A stretch of 32,292 bases of DNA from an uncultured Burkholderiales bacterium (GCA_937927685.1 CALBSC010000057.1:1-32292); one strand, 5' to 3'. Shown: positions 7,420-16,695, counted from the stretch's first letter. Translations and numbers: made by a program. Notes: generated by a model not told the origin, from the letters alone.

Positions 7420-8805
7420 TCAGGGTTTTTGTTTGGTCGGGCGCTTCCAGTTGGGAATGCTCACCTGCTTGCCGCGCGCCACCGACAGTGCACCGGGTTC
7501 GGTACTTTTGGTGATTGTGGAGCCGCCCGCGATGGTGCCGCCCGCCCCCAGCGTGACCGGCGCCACCAGCACACAGTTGCTGCCCACATGCACATCCGCC
7601 TCGATCACGGTGCGATGTTTGTGGGCGCCGTCATAGTTGGCCGTGATACTGCCGGCCCCGTAGTTGACGCGCTCCCCCACGGTGGCGTCACCCAGATACG
7701 CCAGGTGGTTGGCCTTGGCGCCATCGGCCAGGGTGGAGTTCTTGATCTCGACAAAATTGCCCACGTGCACATCGGCGCCCAACTGTGCGCCCGGGCGCAG
7801 TCGCGCAAAAGGACCGATGGCGGCACGCGGCCCCACGGTCACGCCTTCTGCCCCCCCCTCAATACAGGTAAAGGGTTGCACCACCGCGCCGGCGGCGATG
7901 GTGACGTTGGCGAGCACACAATGGGCACCGATGCGAACCCCCTCGCCCAGGTGCACGCGCCCCTGGAACACACAGTTCACATCGATCTCGACATCCCGCT
8001 CGCAGGTCAGTTCGCCGCGCACATCAAAACGCGCCGGATCTCTCAGTCGCACCCCTTGCAGCATGAGCGCGTGCGCACGGCGCTGCTGGTAGGCGCGCTC
8101 CAGTTCGGCCAACTGCACCGGGGTGTTGACCCCCGCCACTTGCACCGGATCCGTGAGCACCTGGGCCACCACCGACTGGCCATCGGCCACGGCCAACTTG
8201 ACCACGTCGGTGAGGTAGTACTCCTGTTGCGCATTGTCATTGCGCAGGCGTTGTAACCAGGGTCGCAACAAGCGGGTGGGCACCGCCATGATGCCGCTGT
8301 AAATCTCGCGGATGCATCGCTGCGCGTCGCTGGCGTCCTTGTGCTCGACGATGGCCTGCACCGAGCCATCCGCCTGACGCACAATGCGCCCGTAGCCGGT
8401 CGGGTCATCCATCTCGAGCGTGAGCAGGGCCAGACGTTCGCCACCGGCGGCATCGAGCAACGCCTGCAGGGTGTCGGCCTGCGTGAGCGGCACATCACCG
8501 GAGAGAACCACGGTGACGCCATCGTCGGGCAGCACCGGCGCGGCCTGCTGCAAGGCGTGTCCGGTGCCCAGTTGCGGCATCTGCCGAACAAACTGCAAGC
8601 CGGCTTGACCGGCCAGCGCAGCCTCAACCTGCTCGGCCCCGTGACCGGTGATGACCACCGTGGTGCGCGCTTTCAAGGCGGTCGCCGTGTCAATGACGTG
8701 CTGAACAAGGGCCTTGTCACCGAGGTGTTGTAGGACTTTGGGCATACTGCTGTGCATGCGAGTCCCTTTGCCCGCCGCCATGATCACCACATCAACTGCC
8801 TTCAT
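7420..8805 (-). CDS. glmU: Bifunctional UDP-GlcNAc pyrophosphorylase / GlcN-1-P acetyltransferase GlmU
   Basis: GlmU acetylates glucosamine-1-phosphate and couples it to UTP, giving UDP-GlcNAc. The start chosen at 8805 gives 461 residues beginning MKAVDVVIMAAGKGTRM, where the GxGTRM nucleotidyltransferase motif sits at its usual distance from the N-terminus. The frame is open further upstream, but those residues do not look like GlmU. The N-terminal Rossmann domain (about 1-230) is followed by a left-handed beta-helix of hexapeptide repeats. ANHLAYLGD carries the catalytic acetyltransferase histidine, and NYDGAHKHRT follows it. A GGAG lies ten bases before the ATG. With nearby glmS it covers two of the three UDP-GlcNAc steps; glmM is not in the window. 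Confidence 0.97.
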   Translation of the reverse strand: MKAVDVVIMAAGKGTRMHSSMPKVLQHLGDKALVQHVIDTATALKARTTVVITGHGAEQVEAALAGQAGLQFVRQMPQLGTGHALQQAAPVLPDDGVTVVLSGDVPLTQADTLQALLDAAGGERLALLTLEMDDPTGYGRIVRQADGSVQAIVEHKDASDAQRCIREIYSGIMAVPTRLLRPWLQRLRNDNAQQEYYLTDVVKLAVADGQSVVAQVLTDPVQVAGVNTPVQLAELERAYQQRRAHALMLQGVRLRDPARFDVRGELTCERDVEIDVNCVFQGRVHLGEGVRIGAHCVLANVTIAAGAVVQPFTCIEGGAEGVTVGPRAAIGPFARLRPGAQLGADVHVGNFVEIKNSTLADGAKANHLAYLGDATVGERVNYGAGSITANYDGAHKHRTVIEADVHVGSNCVLVAPVTLGAGGTIAGGSTITKSTEPGALSVARGKQVSIPNWKRPTKQKP

Positions 8806-9733
8806 GCGTTGGATTCTCCACCGGGGATGGCCCCGGCTATTGGTTAGCCATGAGCGCATTATCAGCGAGCCCTTGCGCGGTTTGCGTGTTTCTTTGTGCC
8901 TGCTGCTGATGCCGCTCGTGCTGGGCGGTTGCAGCATGGTACAAACCGTCTACAAAAGCAGCCCCGATCTGGCGTACTGGTGGATCGACCGGTTTGTGGA
9001 CATCAGCGCCGAGCAACGGCCGCTGCTGATCGATGACTTGCAGGCTTACCAGCAGTGGCATCGCACCACCCAACTGCCCCGCTACGCGCAGTGGCTGCAG
9101 CAACTTCAGTCGATGGCGCTGCAGGATGTGAGCGAGGAACAGTCCTGCAAGATCTACCGCGAGATCTGGGACAGCCTGCCCACCCTGGTCGATGCCGCTG
9201 ACGCCGGCATGGCGCGCCTGGCTGGCAGCCTCTCGACCGAGCAACTGGATCACCTGCGCAACAAGCTGGAGCGCCACCACCGCGACTGGCGACGCGATTG
9301 GGCGGAGCCCGGTGCCGACGATGTGCTGAAGAAGCGGATCCAGCGCACGCGTGAGCGTGTCGAAGATTTTTACGGACGGCTCGACGCCGCGCAACAACGC
9401 CTGCTGCGGCAGCAAGCCGAGCGATCGCCTTACGACGTCACACTGAGCGACGCCATTCGTGTGCGCCGCCAGGAGGACATCCTGACGACGCTGCGAGGCC
9501 TGCAACAACAGCGGCCTGCGTCCGATGAGCAGCGTCGCCTGATTCGGGGATTGCTACAGCGTAGCGTGATCTCACCGGTACCCGCGCACCAGGCCTACGT
9601 GGAACGGCTGAACGAATTCAACTGTCGCGCCATGGCAGAGATGCACAACAGCACCAGCACCGAGCAACGCCAGGCGGCGCTCAAACGATTGCAGAAATAC
9701 GAGCGGGATGCCCGTGCATTGATGGCGCGCTGA
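8804..9733 (+). CDS. DUF6279-type lipoprotein of unknown function
   Basis: The frame encodes a putative lipoprotein: a hydrophobic signal (SLCLLLMPLVLGGC) ending in a lipobox whose Cys would be lipidated. A helical, charged domain follows with the recurrent features of the DUF6279 family as I recall it (YWWIDRFVD, WHRTTQLPRYAQWL, ERVEDFYGRLDAAQQRL, and C-terminal CRAMAEMHNSTSTEQR). The start is uncertain. The ATG at 8804 overlaps the glmU start codon on the other strand and gives a long pre-signal segment, while in-frame TTG codons at 8840 or 8873 would give a more usual signal-peptide length. None has a strong ribosome-binding site. The gene is divergent from glmU. Location is probably an inner face of the outer membrane; function unknown. 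Confidence 0.8.
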   Translation: MRWILHRGWPRLLVSHERIISEPLRGLRVSLCLLLMPLVLGGCSMVQTVYKSSPDLAYWWIDRFVDISAEQRPLLIDDLQAYQQWHRTTQLPRYAQWLQQLQSMALQDVSEEQSCKIYREIWDSLPTLVDAADAGMARLAGSLSTEQLDHLRNKLERHHRDWRRDWAEPGADDVLKKRIQRTRERVEDFYGRLDAAQQRLLRQQAERSPYDVTLSDAIRVRRQEDILTTLRGLQQQRPASDEQRRLIRGLLQRSVISPVPAHQAYVERLNEFNCRAMAEMHNSTSTEQRQAALKRLQKYERDARALMAR

Positions 9734-9765
9734 GGTAGCCCTGCGTGCGCGTTGAGAATGCTGGA

Positions 9766-9782
9766 GGCCGGGCACGCCGGCC
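9766..9782. terminator. GC-rich hairpin between convergent genes
   Basis: GGCCGG-gcacg-CCGGCC forms a 6-bp stem with a 5-nt loop in the 110-bp gap between the convergent lipoprotein and MBL-fold genes. No U-tract follows on either strand, so a terminator role is only suggested by position. Confidence 0.3.
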
Positions 9783-9843
9783 AGGGCCGTTGGCCCGCTG
9801 GGTTCTCAGCCAACGCCGCGCAGCCTTGCGCCGGCCCGCCCTT

Positions 9844-10824
9844 TCAGGCCTGCAGCGCCTTCCACATCTCCATGTCGCGCTCCGCCGTCCAGATGCGGGG
9901 ATTCTTGATGCCCGCGGCCTCGTCATACGCACGGCTCACATCAAACGGCAGGCAGTGCTCGTAAATGAACACATGGCCAAAGATCGGGTCCATGCTCTTG
10001 CGCGTGTGGGCCATCGCACCTTTGAGATCGAGTTGTTGTGCCACAGCCTCGCGCCCACAGCGAAACAGCGTTTCCACCCACCGCTGGGTGTAGTCCAACG
10101 CCTTGTTCACATGGGCCTGGCCTTTCATGGCCTCGCCACGTCCGGGCACGATGGCCTCGGCCTTCAGCGCTCGCAGGGCCTCGAGCGTCTGGGGCCATTC
10201 TTCCAGTTGGGCGTCCCCGGTGTAGACACCGGCTTCGTATTCGACCAGGTCGCCGCTGAACAGCACCTTCTCCGCCTCGACCCAGGCGATGGTGTCACCT
10301 CGTGTGTGGCCCGGGCCCGGGTGCCAGATGTCAACCACCACGCCCCCCAGGTCCACACGCAGACTGCCTTGACGACCAGGCGTGCCGTCGCCGATGACCA
10401 TCGTGGGCCAGGTCAGGCCCGGCACGCCCTCGGCGCCGCGAAACAGTCGCGGGAAGCGCTCCATCTCGCTTTGCATGTCCTGGGCACCGCGCTCGACGAT
10501 CAATTCGTAGGTACCCCGGCTGGCGATGATTTCGGTGGCGCCCTCGGCCGCGTAGGCGCTTGCGCCGAGCACGCGCACGGCATGGTAGTGGGTGAGCAGC
10601 ACATACTTGATGGGCTTGTCGCTGACAGTGCGGATCTTGGCGATCAGGTCCCGCGCCATGTCGGGCGTGGCGGTGGCGTCGCTCACCATGATGAACTTGT
10701 CCCCGATGATGACGCCTGAGTTGGGGTCGCCCTCGGCGGTGTACGCCCAGCAGTGCGGGCTCAGTTGTTCGAAGGTGATTTTTTTATCGGCCAGATCGGC
10801 CTGGCTGGCGAAGGCTTTGGACAT
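9844..10824 (-). CDS. MBL-fold metallo-hydrolase-like protein with altered metal motif
   Basis: This 326-residue protein has the metallo-beta-lactamase fold order: GVIIGDKFIMVSD, then the loop THYHAVRVLGA at about 78-88, GPGHTRGD near 172, FSGDLVEY near 190 and IVPGRGEAM near 225. The usual HxHxDH motif is reduced to HYHAVR, so the Asp and third His are absent. The last conserved His position also reads GRG. I recall a betaproteobacterial subfamily with the same HYHAVRVLGA motif, so this looks like a family trait rather than decay. Substrate is unknown. AGGAGA lies eight bases before the ATG. It follows the TetR gene by 65 bp on the same strand and may be its target. Confidence 0.8.
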   Translation of the reverse strand: MSKAFASQADLADKKITFEQLSPHCWAYTAEGDPNSGVIIGDKFIMVSDATATPDMARDLIAKIRTVSDKPIKYVLLTHYHAVRVLGASAYAAEGATEIIASRGTYELIVERGAQDMQSEMERFPRLFRGAEGVPGLTWPTMVIGDGTPGRQGSLRVDLGGVVVDIWHPGPGHTRGDTIAWVEAEKVLFSGDLVEYEAGVYTGDAQLEEWPQTLEALRALKAEAIVPGRGEAMKGQAHVNKALDYTQRWVETLFRCGREAVAQQLDLKGAMAHTRKSMDPIFGHVFIYEHCLPFDVSRAYDEAAGIKNPRIWTAERDMEMWKALQA

Positions 10825-10889
10825 GGGGCTTCTCCTGGGATATTGACAGGCATTCTAATCAGTGACCACCCGCCGCGGGGGCTTGTCTT

Positions 10890-11504
10890 TCAGGGAGCGG
10901 CGGGGGCGGCCACCAGGCCCGCTTCCAGCGTGCGGATCACCTCATCGGCAAAGGCCGCGTAGCTCATGGTCCCGCCCGGTCGCAGCCAGGTGAAGGTCCA
11001 GTTGATCATGCCAAACACCATCATGGTGATGGCCGTCTGGTTGTGCGGCGTGAAGCGTTCGGGATAGGCGCGCTTGATGAAGCGGGTGAATGCGGCCACC
11101 ACGTCGCGCTGGCGGTGAACGATGAGGGCGCGCTGTGTCTCGCCCAGAAACTTGGTGTCATGAAGCAAGGCCACGTGCCGGGTCGCCGAGGTTTCGTACT
11201 CTTGCAGGAAGCGGCGAATCAGTTCGTGCAAGGCCGCACGCTCATCCAGGTTGAGCCGCTGGGCCGCGGCCTCGCTCTCGCCAATGATGACCAGCAAACG
11301 CTGGGTGTAGCGGTCGAGCAGGTCAAAGAGGATGGCCTCTTTGCTCTCGTAGTAGTGGTACAGGCGCGCCTTGGACGTGCCCCCGGCCTGAGCGATGTCG
11401 TTCATGCTGGCCGACGGGTAGCTGCTGTCGGCAAAGCACTGGGCGGCGATGTCCAGAATGGCTTCGCGGCGCAGATCGTGAGAGGCGGACTTGGGGCGAG
11501 CCAT
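10890..11504 (-). CDS. TetR/AcrR family transcriptional regulator
   Basis: This 204-residue protein has an N-terminal TetR helix-turn-helix (about 12-58; SMNDIAQAGGTSKARLYHYYESKEAIL) and a helical ligand-binding C-terminal half (LLHDTKFLGETQRALIVHRQRD, MMVFGMINWTFTWLRPGG). The shape resembles regulators of fatty-acid or aromatic catabolism, but the ligand cannot be read. It lies 59 bp downstream of the lytic transglycosylase gene and 65 bp upstream of the MBL-fold gene, all on the minus strand. The ribosome-binding site is weak. Confidence 0.92.
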   Translation of the reverse strand: MARPKSASHDLRREAILDIAAQCFADSSYPSASMNDIAQAGGTSKARLYHYYESKEAILFDLLDRYTQRLLVIIGESEAAAQRLNLDERAALHELIRRFLQEYETSATRHVALLHDTKFLGETQRALIVHRQRDVVAAFTRFIKRAYPERFTPHNQTAITMMVFGMINWTFTWLRPGGTMSYAAFADEVIRTLEAGLVAAPAAP

Positions 11505-11563
11505 GGTCGGTCAGCCTGTGAAGCCTTGGCCTGACACGGCGGCCCAGCCGCGCATGAAGTGGT

Positions 11564-13606
11564 TCATGGCAACTCCGCGTTGTCGGGTTGGGCGGTCGCA
11601 TCGCGCGGGCCCACTTGCCCCAGCCGGGCCTTGAGCGACTGCGGCTGCCCGCTGATGAGCGCGGCGTAGGCGGTGGCGTTGCTCAACACCTTCTTCACGT
11701 AGTCGCGCGTTTCATTGAACGGCACATTCTCGGCCCAGATCGCTCCTTCCAGCACAGGGCCGTTGCGCCAACGGCGCGAGCGCGAAGGCCCGGCGTTGTA
11801 GGCGGCGGCGGCCAGCGCCTGCGACCCCTCAAAGTTGTCGAGAACCAGCTTGAGGTAGCCCGTGCCAATCGCGATGTTGGTGTCGCGTTGATTGAGTTGA
11901 TCCAAGGTGAAGTGGGGCATTCCGATCTTGCGGGCCGTCCACTTGGCCGTCGCCGGCATCACCTGCATCAGGCCCGATGCGCCCACCGAGGAGCGCGCAT
12001 CGGTGACAAAGCGGCTCTCTTGCCGGATGAGGCCATACACATAGGCGGCGTCCAGCCCGATCTCGCGGGTACGCTGCAACACGGCCGTCTTGTGCGGCAT
12101 GGGAAAGAGCAATTCGGCGTCGAACTCCTGGCGGGCGCGGTCCATCGTGTTGATGCAGCGGTCCCACACCTGCTGTTCGCAGGCCCAGTGGGCCGCGGCG
12201 AGCAGTTCGCGGTCGGTCATGCGTCCCGCCTGGCCTTGCGCGTTGACGAGATTGGTCCCGTAGTTCCACTCGCGCACACCTTCGGATCGCAGCCCGATGG
12301 CGATGGCATGCAAGGCACGGCGCAACGAAGGATTGGCTCGCGCCACCGCCAGTTCGTCAGGCGTGGGCGCGGCCGGCCGATCGGGCAAGACAATGGATTG
12401 TCCGAGCGCCTCGAGCGCGAGTTGCTCATAAAACCCACGCGGCCCGGCAATGCTCTCGAGGAGGTGTGTGGCCTCCTGGTTCAGCGCCGGCGTGGTGGGG
12501 CGACGCGCCTGCAGGGCGCGGGCCAGCCAGTACATCCAGGTGGGGTCGCGTCGCGCCTCGGCGCTCATGTGGCCAATGGCCGACTCCACCACCGACCAGC
12601 GCGGCGTGTTGCCGGCGCGCAGGGCGGCGCGCACTTTCCAGCCCAGCATGTCGTCGTTGAGGTCGCGGTCGTTGCGCACCTTGGCGAAGTGGTCCAGCGC
12701 ATCATCATCCAGACGCATGGCCGATTGACGACCAATCACGCCCCACACCCAATGCCGCTCCTCACTGGTGAGGTAGGGGCTCCACTTGGCCGTGAGCAGT
12801 TTGGCCGCCTCATCAGGATCGCTGGCGGCCAGGCGCACCAGGGCCAACACCACCAACTCCTGGCGACCTTTTTGCGGTGCCGCGATGCGTTGGGCCAAAA
12901 ATTTGCTTGGCTGCGCCAGGGCCTCTGCGAGTGCGCCCATGGCATCGGGCGCGACGATCTGCACCGCCTGACGGGCCGGGCGCGGGCGATTGTGCTCAAC
13001 CGACAAGCGCGCCTTGCGCCACACATCGAGGGCACTCAGACGCTTGGCATCAAACAAGGCGTCTGCTGCCCAGGCACACCCTTCATCCCCCTCGCGCTGC
13101 AGCATCCACAGACGACGCACCTCGTCCACCAGCGATGCGGGGGCCTGAGCCCCCTTGTTCTGGAAGTCCAGCAGGGCCTGGTAACACTGGACCTCGCGGT
13201 CGTCGCGCATGCGGTAGTGGATCTGCTCGTCACCAAAGGTGGACAACTCGCGACGACTGCCCAGCAACAGCAGCCAGTCGTTGCGCAACCGGTCTTCCTG
13301 GTAAGTGCCGGCATAGCGTTGCAGAAACTGGCGAATCTCGGCCGTGCTGGCTTCATCCAGCCGCGCGCGCAATTCCCAGTAGGCGGCCCAGGGTTCGAGC
13401 ACATGGCCACGGACCTGCGGCAGCAAGGCCGTCAGTCGCTTGCGGTCGTTGCGCTTGAAGGCTTGCGACATCTCGATCACCGCGGCATCGCCGCGCTCGG
13501 TGGACTGTGCCGGCGTCTGCGCCCCCGTGAACACACTGCCCACCAGCAGCGCCAGTGGCAGCACCCTGGTGGCCCAACGCTTGAAAACCCTTGTCATTGA
13601 TCGCAT
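11564..13606 (-). CDS. slt: Soluble lytic murein transglycosylase (SLT family)
   Basis: The enzyme cleaves the MurNAc-GlcNAc bond with formation of 1,6-anhydromuropeptides in the periplasm. The 680-residue protein begins with a signal peptide (about 1-30, ending near TGAQ). A long alpha-helical superhelix (about 40-500) follows, then the lysozyme-like SLT domain with GLIRQESRF (presumed catalytic Glu530), the GASGLMQVMPATA motif at about 542-554 and AAAYNAGPSRSRRW. Length and layout match Slt70-like proteins. The ATG at 13606 lies six bases after a GATAAT -10 element; an alternative ATG at 13597 exists. The products feed the anhydro-muropeptide recycling path that includes AnmK, encoded elsewhere in this window. 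Confidence 0.95.
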   Translation of the reverse strand: MRSMTRVFKRWATRVLPLALLVGSVFTGAQTPAQSTERGDAAVIEMSQAFKRNDRKRLTALLPQVRGHVLEPWAAYWELRARLDEASTAEIRQFLQRYAGTYQEDRLRNDWLLLLGSRRELSTFGDEQIHYRMRDDREVQCYQALLDFQNKGAQAPASLVDEVRRLWMLQREGDEGCAWAADALFDAKRLSALDVWRKARLSVEHNRPRPARQAVQIVAPDAMGALAEALAQPSKFLAQRIAAPQKGRQELVVLALVRLAASDPDEAAKLLTAKWSPYLTSEERHWVWGVIGRQSAMRLDDDALDHFAKVRNDRDLNDDMLGWKVRAALRAGNTPRWSVVESAIGHMSAEARRDPTWMYWLARALQARRPTTPALNQEATHLLESIAGPRGFYEQLALEALGQSIVLPDRPAAPTPDELAVARANPSLRRALHAIAIGLRSEGVREWNYGTNLVNAQGQAGRMTDRELLAAAHWACEQQVWDRCINTMDRARQEFDAELLFPMPHKTAVLQRTREIGLDAAYVYGLIRQESRFVTDARSSVGASGLMQVMPATAKWTARKIGMPHFTLDQLNQRDTNIAIGTGYLKLVLDNFEGSQALAAAAYNAGPSRSRRWRNGPVLEGAIWAENVPFNETRDYVKKVLSNATAYAALISGQPQSLKARLGQVGPRDATAQPDNAELP

Positions 13607-13612
13607 CCCACG

Positions 13613-13618
13613 ATTATC
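13613..13618 (-). promoter_or_regulatory. Probable -10 box of slt, six bases before its ATG
   Basis: On the minus strand GATAAT is followed by six bases and ATG at 13606, with no Shine-Dalgarno between them. The spacing implies a nearly leaderless transcript. No convincing -35 is seen at 17 bp. Confidence 0.4.
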
Positions 13619-13754
13619 CCCGGGTTGGTCCCGCGTCCGTCAGGCGCGGGGCGACTCCAGTTACCATTGGAGCTTCGCGGTACGGCGTCGAGCCCGCCGT
13701 GCCTGCGTCCCCCGCCACCTGGCCCCTGCCCCTGTCCTTGACCCTGCCCTTGCC

Positions 13755-14330
13755 ATGAACAAGAAAACCCAACGCCAGGAACTGATCGAGCAACGTCTGA
13801 ACATGCCCGACCGGCTGCAGCGGGCCGACTTGCTGCAGCGGGTGATGCGCATCTGGCTGGTGGGTCGACCCGACGCGATGATTGGCGCTTACTGGCCCAT
13901 CAAGGGCGAGTTCGACCCCTTGCCGGCCCTGCACCGCTGGAAGGAAGACGGCGAGTTGCTGGAAGAACCGCAACGCCGTCGCATCGGCCTGCCGGTGGTG
14001 GACCGCGAGAAAAACACGCTGCAGTTTCACGCCTGGTACCCGGGCTGCCCGATGGAAGAGGACGCTTACAACATCCCCAAGCCCAAGGACACCGAGGTCA
14101 TCGTCCCCACCCTGCTGTTTGTTCCCTGCGTGGGGTATGGGGCAGGCGGATACCGGCTGGGCTATGGCGGCGGTTTTTATGACCGCACACTGGCCGCGTT
14201 GCAACCCAAGCCGTTCACCGTGGGCCTGGGGTTTGCGCAAGGCTTCCTGCCGGACCTGGAGCCCGAGTCGCACGATGTGCCGCTGGATGCCATCCTGAAC
14301 GAAAACGGGGTGGTCTGGCCGATCGGCTGA
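13755..14330 (+). CDS. 5-formyltetrahydrofolate cyclo-ligase
   Basis: This enzyme converts 5-formyl-THF to 5,10-methenyl-THF using ATP, recycling an inhibitory folate. The ATG at 13755 gives 191 residues beginning MNKKTQRQELIEQRL. The frame is open further upstream but that part is antisense to slt and lacks family features. Diagnostic segments are GAYWPIKGEFDP near 45, VPTLLFVPCVGYGAGGYRLGYGGGFYDR near 118-145 (substrate and ATP loop) and the C-terminal HDVPLDAI. Length is typical. No clear Shine-Dalgarno precedes the start. The gene is divergent from slt across about 150 bp. Confidence 0.92.
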   Translation: MNKKTQRQELIEQRLNMPDRLQRADLLQRVMRIWLVGRPDAMIGAYWPIKGEFDPLPALHRWKEDGELLEEPQRRRIGLPVVDREKNTLQFHAWYPGCPMEEDAYNIPKPKDTEVIVPTLLFVPCVGYGAGGYRLGYGGGFYDRTLAALQPKPFTVGLGFAQGFLPDLEPESHDVPLDAILNENGVVWPIG

Positions 14331-14346
14331 TCGCCCACCCCACCTG

Positions 14347-16167
14347 TCAAGGGGCCGTCGGTTCGCTGGCCTGCTGCAGCGCCCACATGCTGGCATAACG
14401 CCCCGCGAGTGCCAGCAAGGCCGCGTGGGTCCCCCGCTCGACGATACGGCCACCGTCCAGCACCAGAATTTCATGCGCATCCACCACGGTGGAGAGCCGG
14501 TGCGCAATCACCAGCGTGGTCTTGTTGCGGGCCGCCGCCTGCAACTCGGCCTGGATGGCGCGCTCGTTGCCGCTGTCCAGGGCTGAGGTGGCCTCATCAA
14601 AAATCAGGATGGGCGGATTCTTCAGCAAGGTGCGGGCGATGGCCACCCGTTGCTTTTCACCGCCCGAGAGTTTCAGGCCACGCTCGCCCACCAGCGTGTC
14701 ATAGCCCTTGGGGCTGGCCTGGATGAAGTCGTGGATGCGGGCCGCGCGGGCCGCCTCCTCAATGGCCTGGGGCGTGGCGCCAGGACGGCCATAGGCAATG
14801 TTGTAGCGAACGGTGTCGTTGAACAGCACCGTGTCTTGCGGCACGATGCCAATGGAACGACGCAGGCTTTGCTGGGTACAGCTGCGCAGATCCACGCCAT
14901 CGATGCGGATGGCGCCGCCGGTGACGTCATAGAAACGGTAGAGCAGCCGGGCCAGTGTGGATTTGCCAGCGCCTGACGAGCCCACCACGGCCACGGTCTT
15001 GCCGCCCGGTATCTCGAAACTCAGGTCATGCAGGATGGGGCGCGCGGGATCATAGGCAAAGGCCACCTGCTCAAAGCGCACCGTCGGGGGTTGCGAGAGG
15101 TTTAGGTCGGTGGCGTCTGGCGAGTCGGCGATTTCACGTTCGCGGTCCAGCAACAGGAACATGCGGTCCAGGTCCGCCAGGCTCTGTTTGATTTCGCGGT
15201 ACAGCACGCCCAGGAAGTTCAGCGGGATGTAGAGCTGGATCATGAACGCATTGATCATCACCAGGTCACCCAGGGTCATGCGCCCCTCGACCACACCTTG
15301 GGTGGCTCGCCACAGCATGGCCACCAGCGCCACGGCGATGATGAGTTGCTGCCCCGTGTTGAGCACGCTCAGGGTGGTTTGGGCCTTCAACCGCGCGGTG
15401 CGCAGATGCTGCAGGCTCTCGTCGTAGCGCTGCGATTCGAACGCCTCGTTGTTGAAGTACTTGACCGTTTCGTAATTGAGCAGCGAATCGATGGCGCGGG
15501 TGTGGGCCACCGAATCGAACTCATTGGCCTCGCGCCTGAACTGGGTGCGCCACTCGGTGATGCGAATGGTGAACACCACATACAACACCAACGCGGCCAT
15601 CGTGATCAGGGCAAACAGCGGGTCGAACTGCACCGACAGAATGGTCAGCACCAGGGTCACCTCGAACAGTGTGGGCACCACGCTGTAGAGCGAGTATGAA
15701 ATCAGCGACTCCACGCCCCGCACGCCGCGCTCGATGTCGCGCGTCATGCCGCCCGTCTGGCGCTCCAGGTGAAATCGCAGGCTCAGGCCGTGCAAATGCT
15801 CAAAGGTCTCGAGCGCCATGCGCCGGGCCGCCCCCTGCGTGGCTTTGGCAAACACCAATTCACGCAACTCGGTGAAGGCCGACACCGACAGTCGCAGCGC
15901 TCCATAGCCCAGCAACAGCGCCACCGGCACCACCAGCAGGCTCGTGGGTTCGCCCGGCTTCACATCCATCGCGTCCACCAGATGCTTGAGCAAAATGGGC
16001 ACGCCCACGTTGGCAAGTTTGGCGGCCACCATGAAGCCCAGCGCGATCATCACGCGCCACTTGTAGGTCCACAGGTAGGGCAGCAGGCGGCGCAGGGTTT
16101 CGTGGTCGGCGCGGGAAGCACCCGGCGCATCGGCGGGCAAAGAATGAGAAGGGGCGGCGTGGCGCAT
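14347..16167 (-). CDS. Atm1/ABCB7-type ABC exporter (fused permease and ATPase)
   Basis: This 606-residue half-transporter has six predicted membrane helices (about 35-330) and a C-terminal ATPase. Walker A GSSGAGKST lies at about 396-404, the signature LSGGEKQR near 498, and Walker B ILIFDEATSALD after it. NYETVKYFNNE at 231-241 is characteristic of the Atm1/HMT1 branch, which exports glutathione-linked sulfur or metal compounds across the inner membrane. The start at 16167 gives the usual short N-terminus; the open frame upstream is antisense-like sequence overlapping the thioesterase gene. It is the last gene of a four-gene minus-strand unit, 28 bp after the thioesterase. Confidence 0.93.
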   Translation of the reverse strand: MRHAAPSHSLPADAPGASRADHETLRRLLPYLWTYKWRVMIALGFMVAAKLANVGVPILLKHLVDAMDVKPGEPTSLLVVPVALLLGYGALRLSVSAFTELRELVFAKATQGAARRMALETFEHLHGLSLRFHLERQTGGMTRDIERGVRGVESLISYSLYSVVPTLFEVTLVLTILSVQFDPLFALITMAALVLYVVFTIRITEWRTQFRREANEFDSVAHTRAIDSLLNYETVKYFNNEAFESQRYDESLQHLRTARLKAQTTLSVLNTGQQLIIAVALVAMLWRATQGVVEGRMTLGDLVMINAFMIQLYIPLNFLGVLYREIKQSLADLDRMFLLLDREREIADSPDATDLNLSQPPTVRFEQVAFAYDPARPILHDLSFEIPGGKTVAVVGSSGAGKSTLARLLYRFYDVTGGAIRIDGVDLRSCTQQSLRRSIGIVPQDTVLFNDTVRYNIAYGRPGATPQAIEEAARAARIHDFIQASPKGYDTLVGERGLKLSGGEKQRVAIARTLLKNPPILIFDEATSALDSGNERAIQAELQAAARNKTTLVIAHRLSTVVDAHEILVLDGGRIVERGTHAALLALAGRYASMWALQQASEPTAP

Positions 16168-16195
16168 GGTGGCAATCAGGGGGGCGTTGAACGCC

Positions 16196-16687
16196 TCAGG
16201 ACATGATGTAGGCGCCGGTGCCGGTGGACACCAGCAGCCCATCGGCCGCGGTGAACTCCATGCGCGCGTTGCCCACGCGTGAGCCCACGCGAATGGCCTC
16301 GGCACGGATGTTGAAGTGGGACCCCAGACCCGGACGCAGATAGTCCACTCGCAAGTCGATGGTGCCGAGTTTTTGGAAACGCGCCAGACGCTCAGCCACG
16401 GATTCATCCAGATGCCTGGCCCCCAGGGCCACAAAACAGGCCACGGCGCCAATCGTGTCGATGCAGGCGCTGATCACGCCACCATGCACACGGTGGTGGC
16501 TGTAATGGCCGATCAAGTCGTCTCGCATCTGGATCGTGGCCGTGACCACCGAGGCCTGGATGTCGGTGATCTTCAGCCCCAGGGTCTGGTTGAAAACGAT
16601 CTTGCGCTCGAAGATGTCCCGCACACCCTCGAGGTACTCGGGCTCGAACACCACGGGCGGCGGCGGTCTGGAGAGGCGATCGGTCAT
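16196..16687 (-). CDS. PaaI-family (hotdog fold) thioesterase
   Basis: The 163-residue protein has the hotdog thioesterase core: a GHYSHHRVHGGVISACIDT segment (about 61-79), containing the HGGV..D motif of PaaI-like acyl-CoA thioesterases, followed by beta strands ending in STGTGAYIMS. ATG at 16687 is chosen because it starts eight bases after the enoyl-CoA hydratase stop and gives a normal family length. Its ribosome-binding site is poor, suggesting coupling to the gene above. It probably hydrolyses an acyl-CoA related to the product of its neighbour; the substrate is unknown. Confidence 0.9.
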   Translation of the reverse strand: MTDRLSRPPPPVVFEPEYLEGVRDIFERKIVFNQTLGLKITDIQASVVTATIQMRDDLIGHYSHHRVHGGVISACIDTIGAVACFVALGARHLDESVAERLARFQKLGTIDLRVDYLRPGLGSHFNIRAEAIRVGSRVGNARMEFTAADGLLVSTGTGAYIMS

Positions 16688-16695
16688 GAAGGGGG

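Noticed and set aside
7186..8256. 356-codon plus-strand open frame across the regulator end and glmU
   Set aside because: It spans two convergent real genes out of frame and has no domain features.
11588..13600. 670-codon plus-strand open frame covering almost all of slt
   Set aside because: Exact antisense shadow of a well-supported gene; low-complexity Arg/Gly/His composition and no ribosome-binding site.
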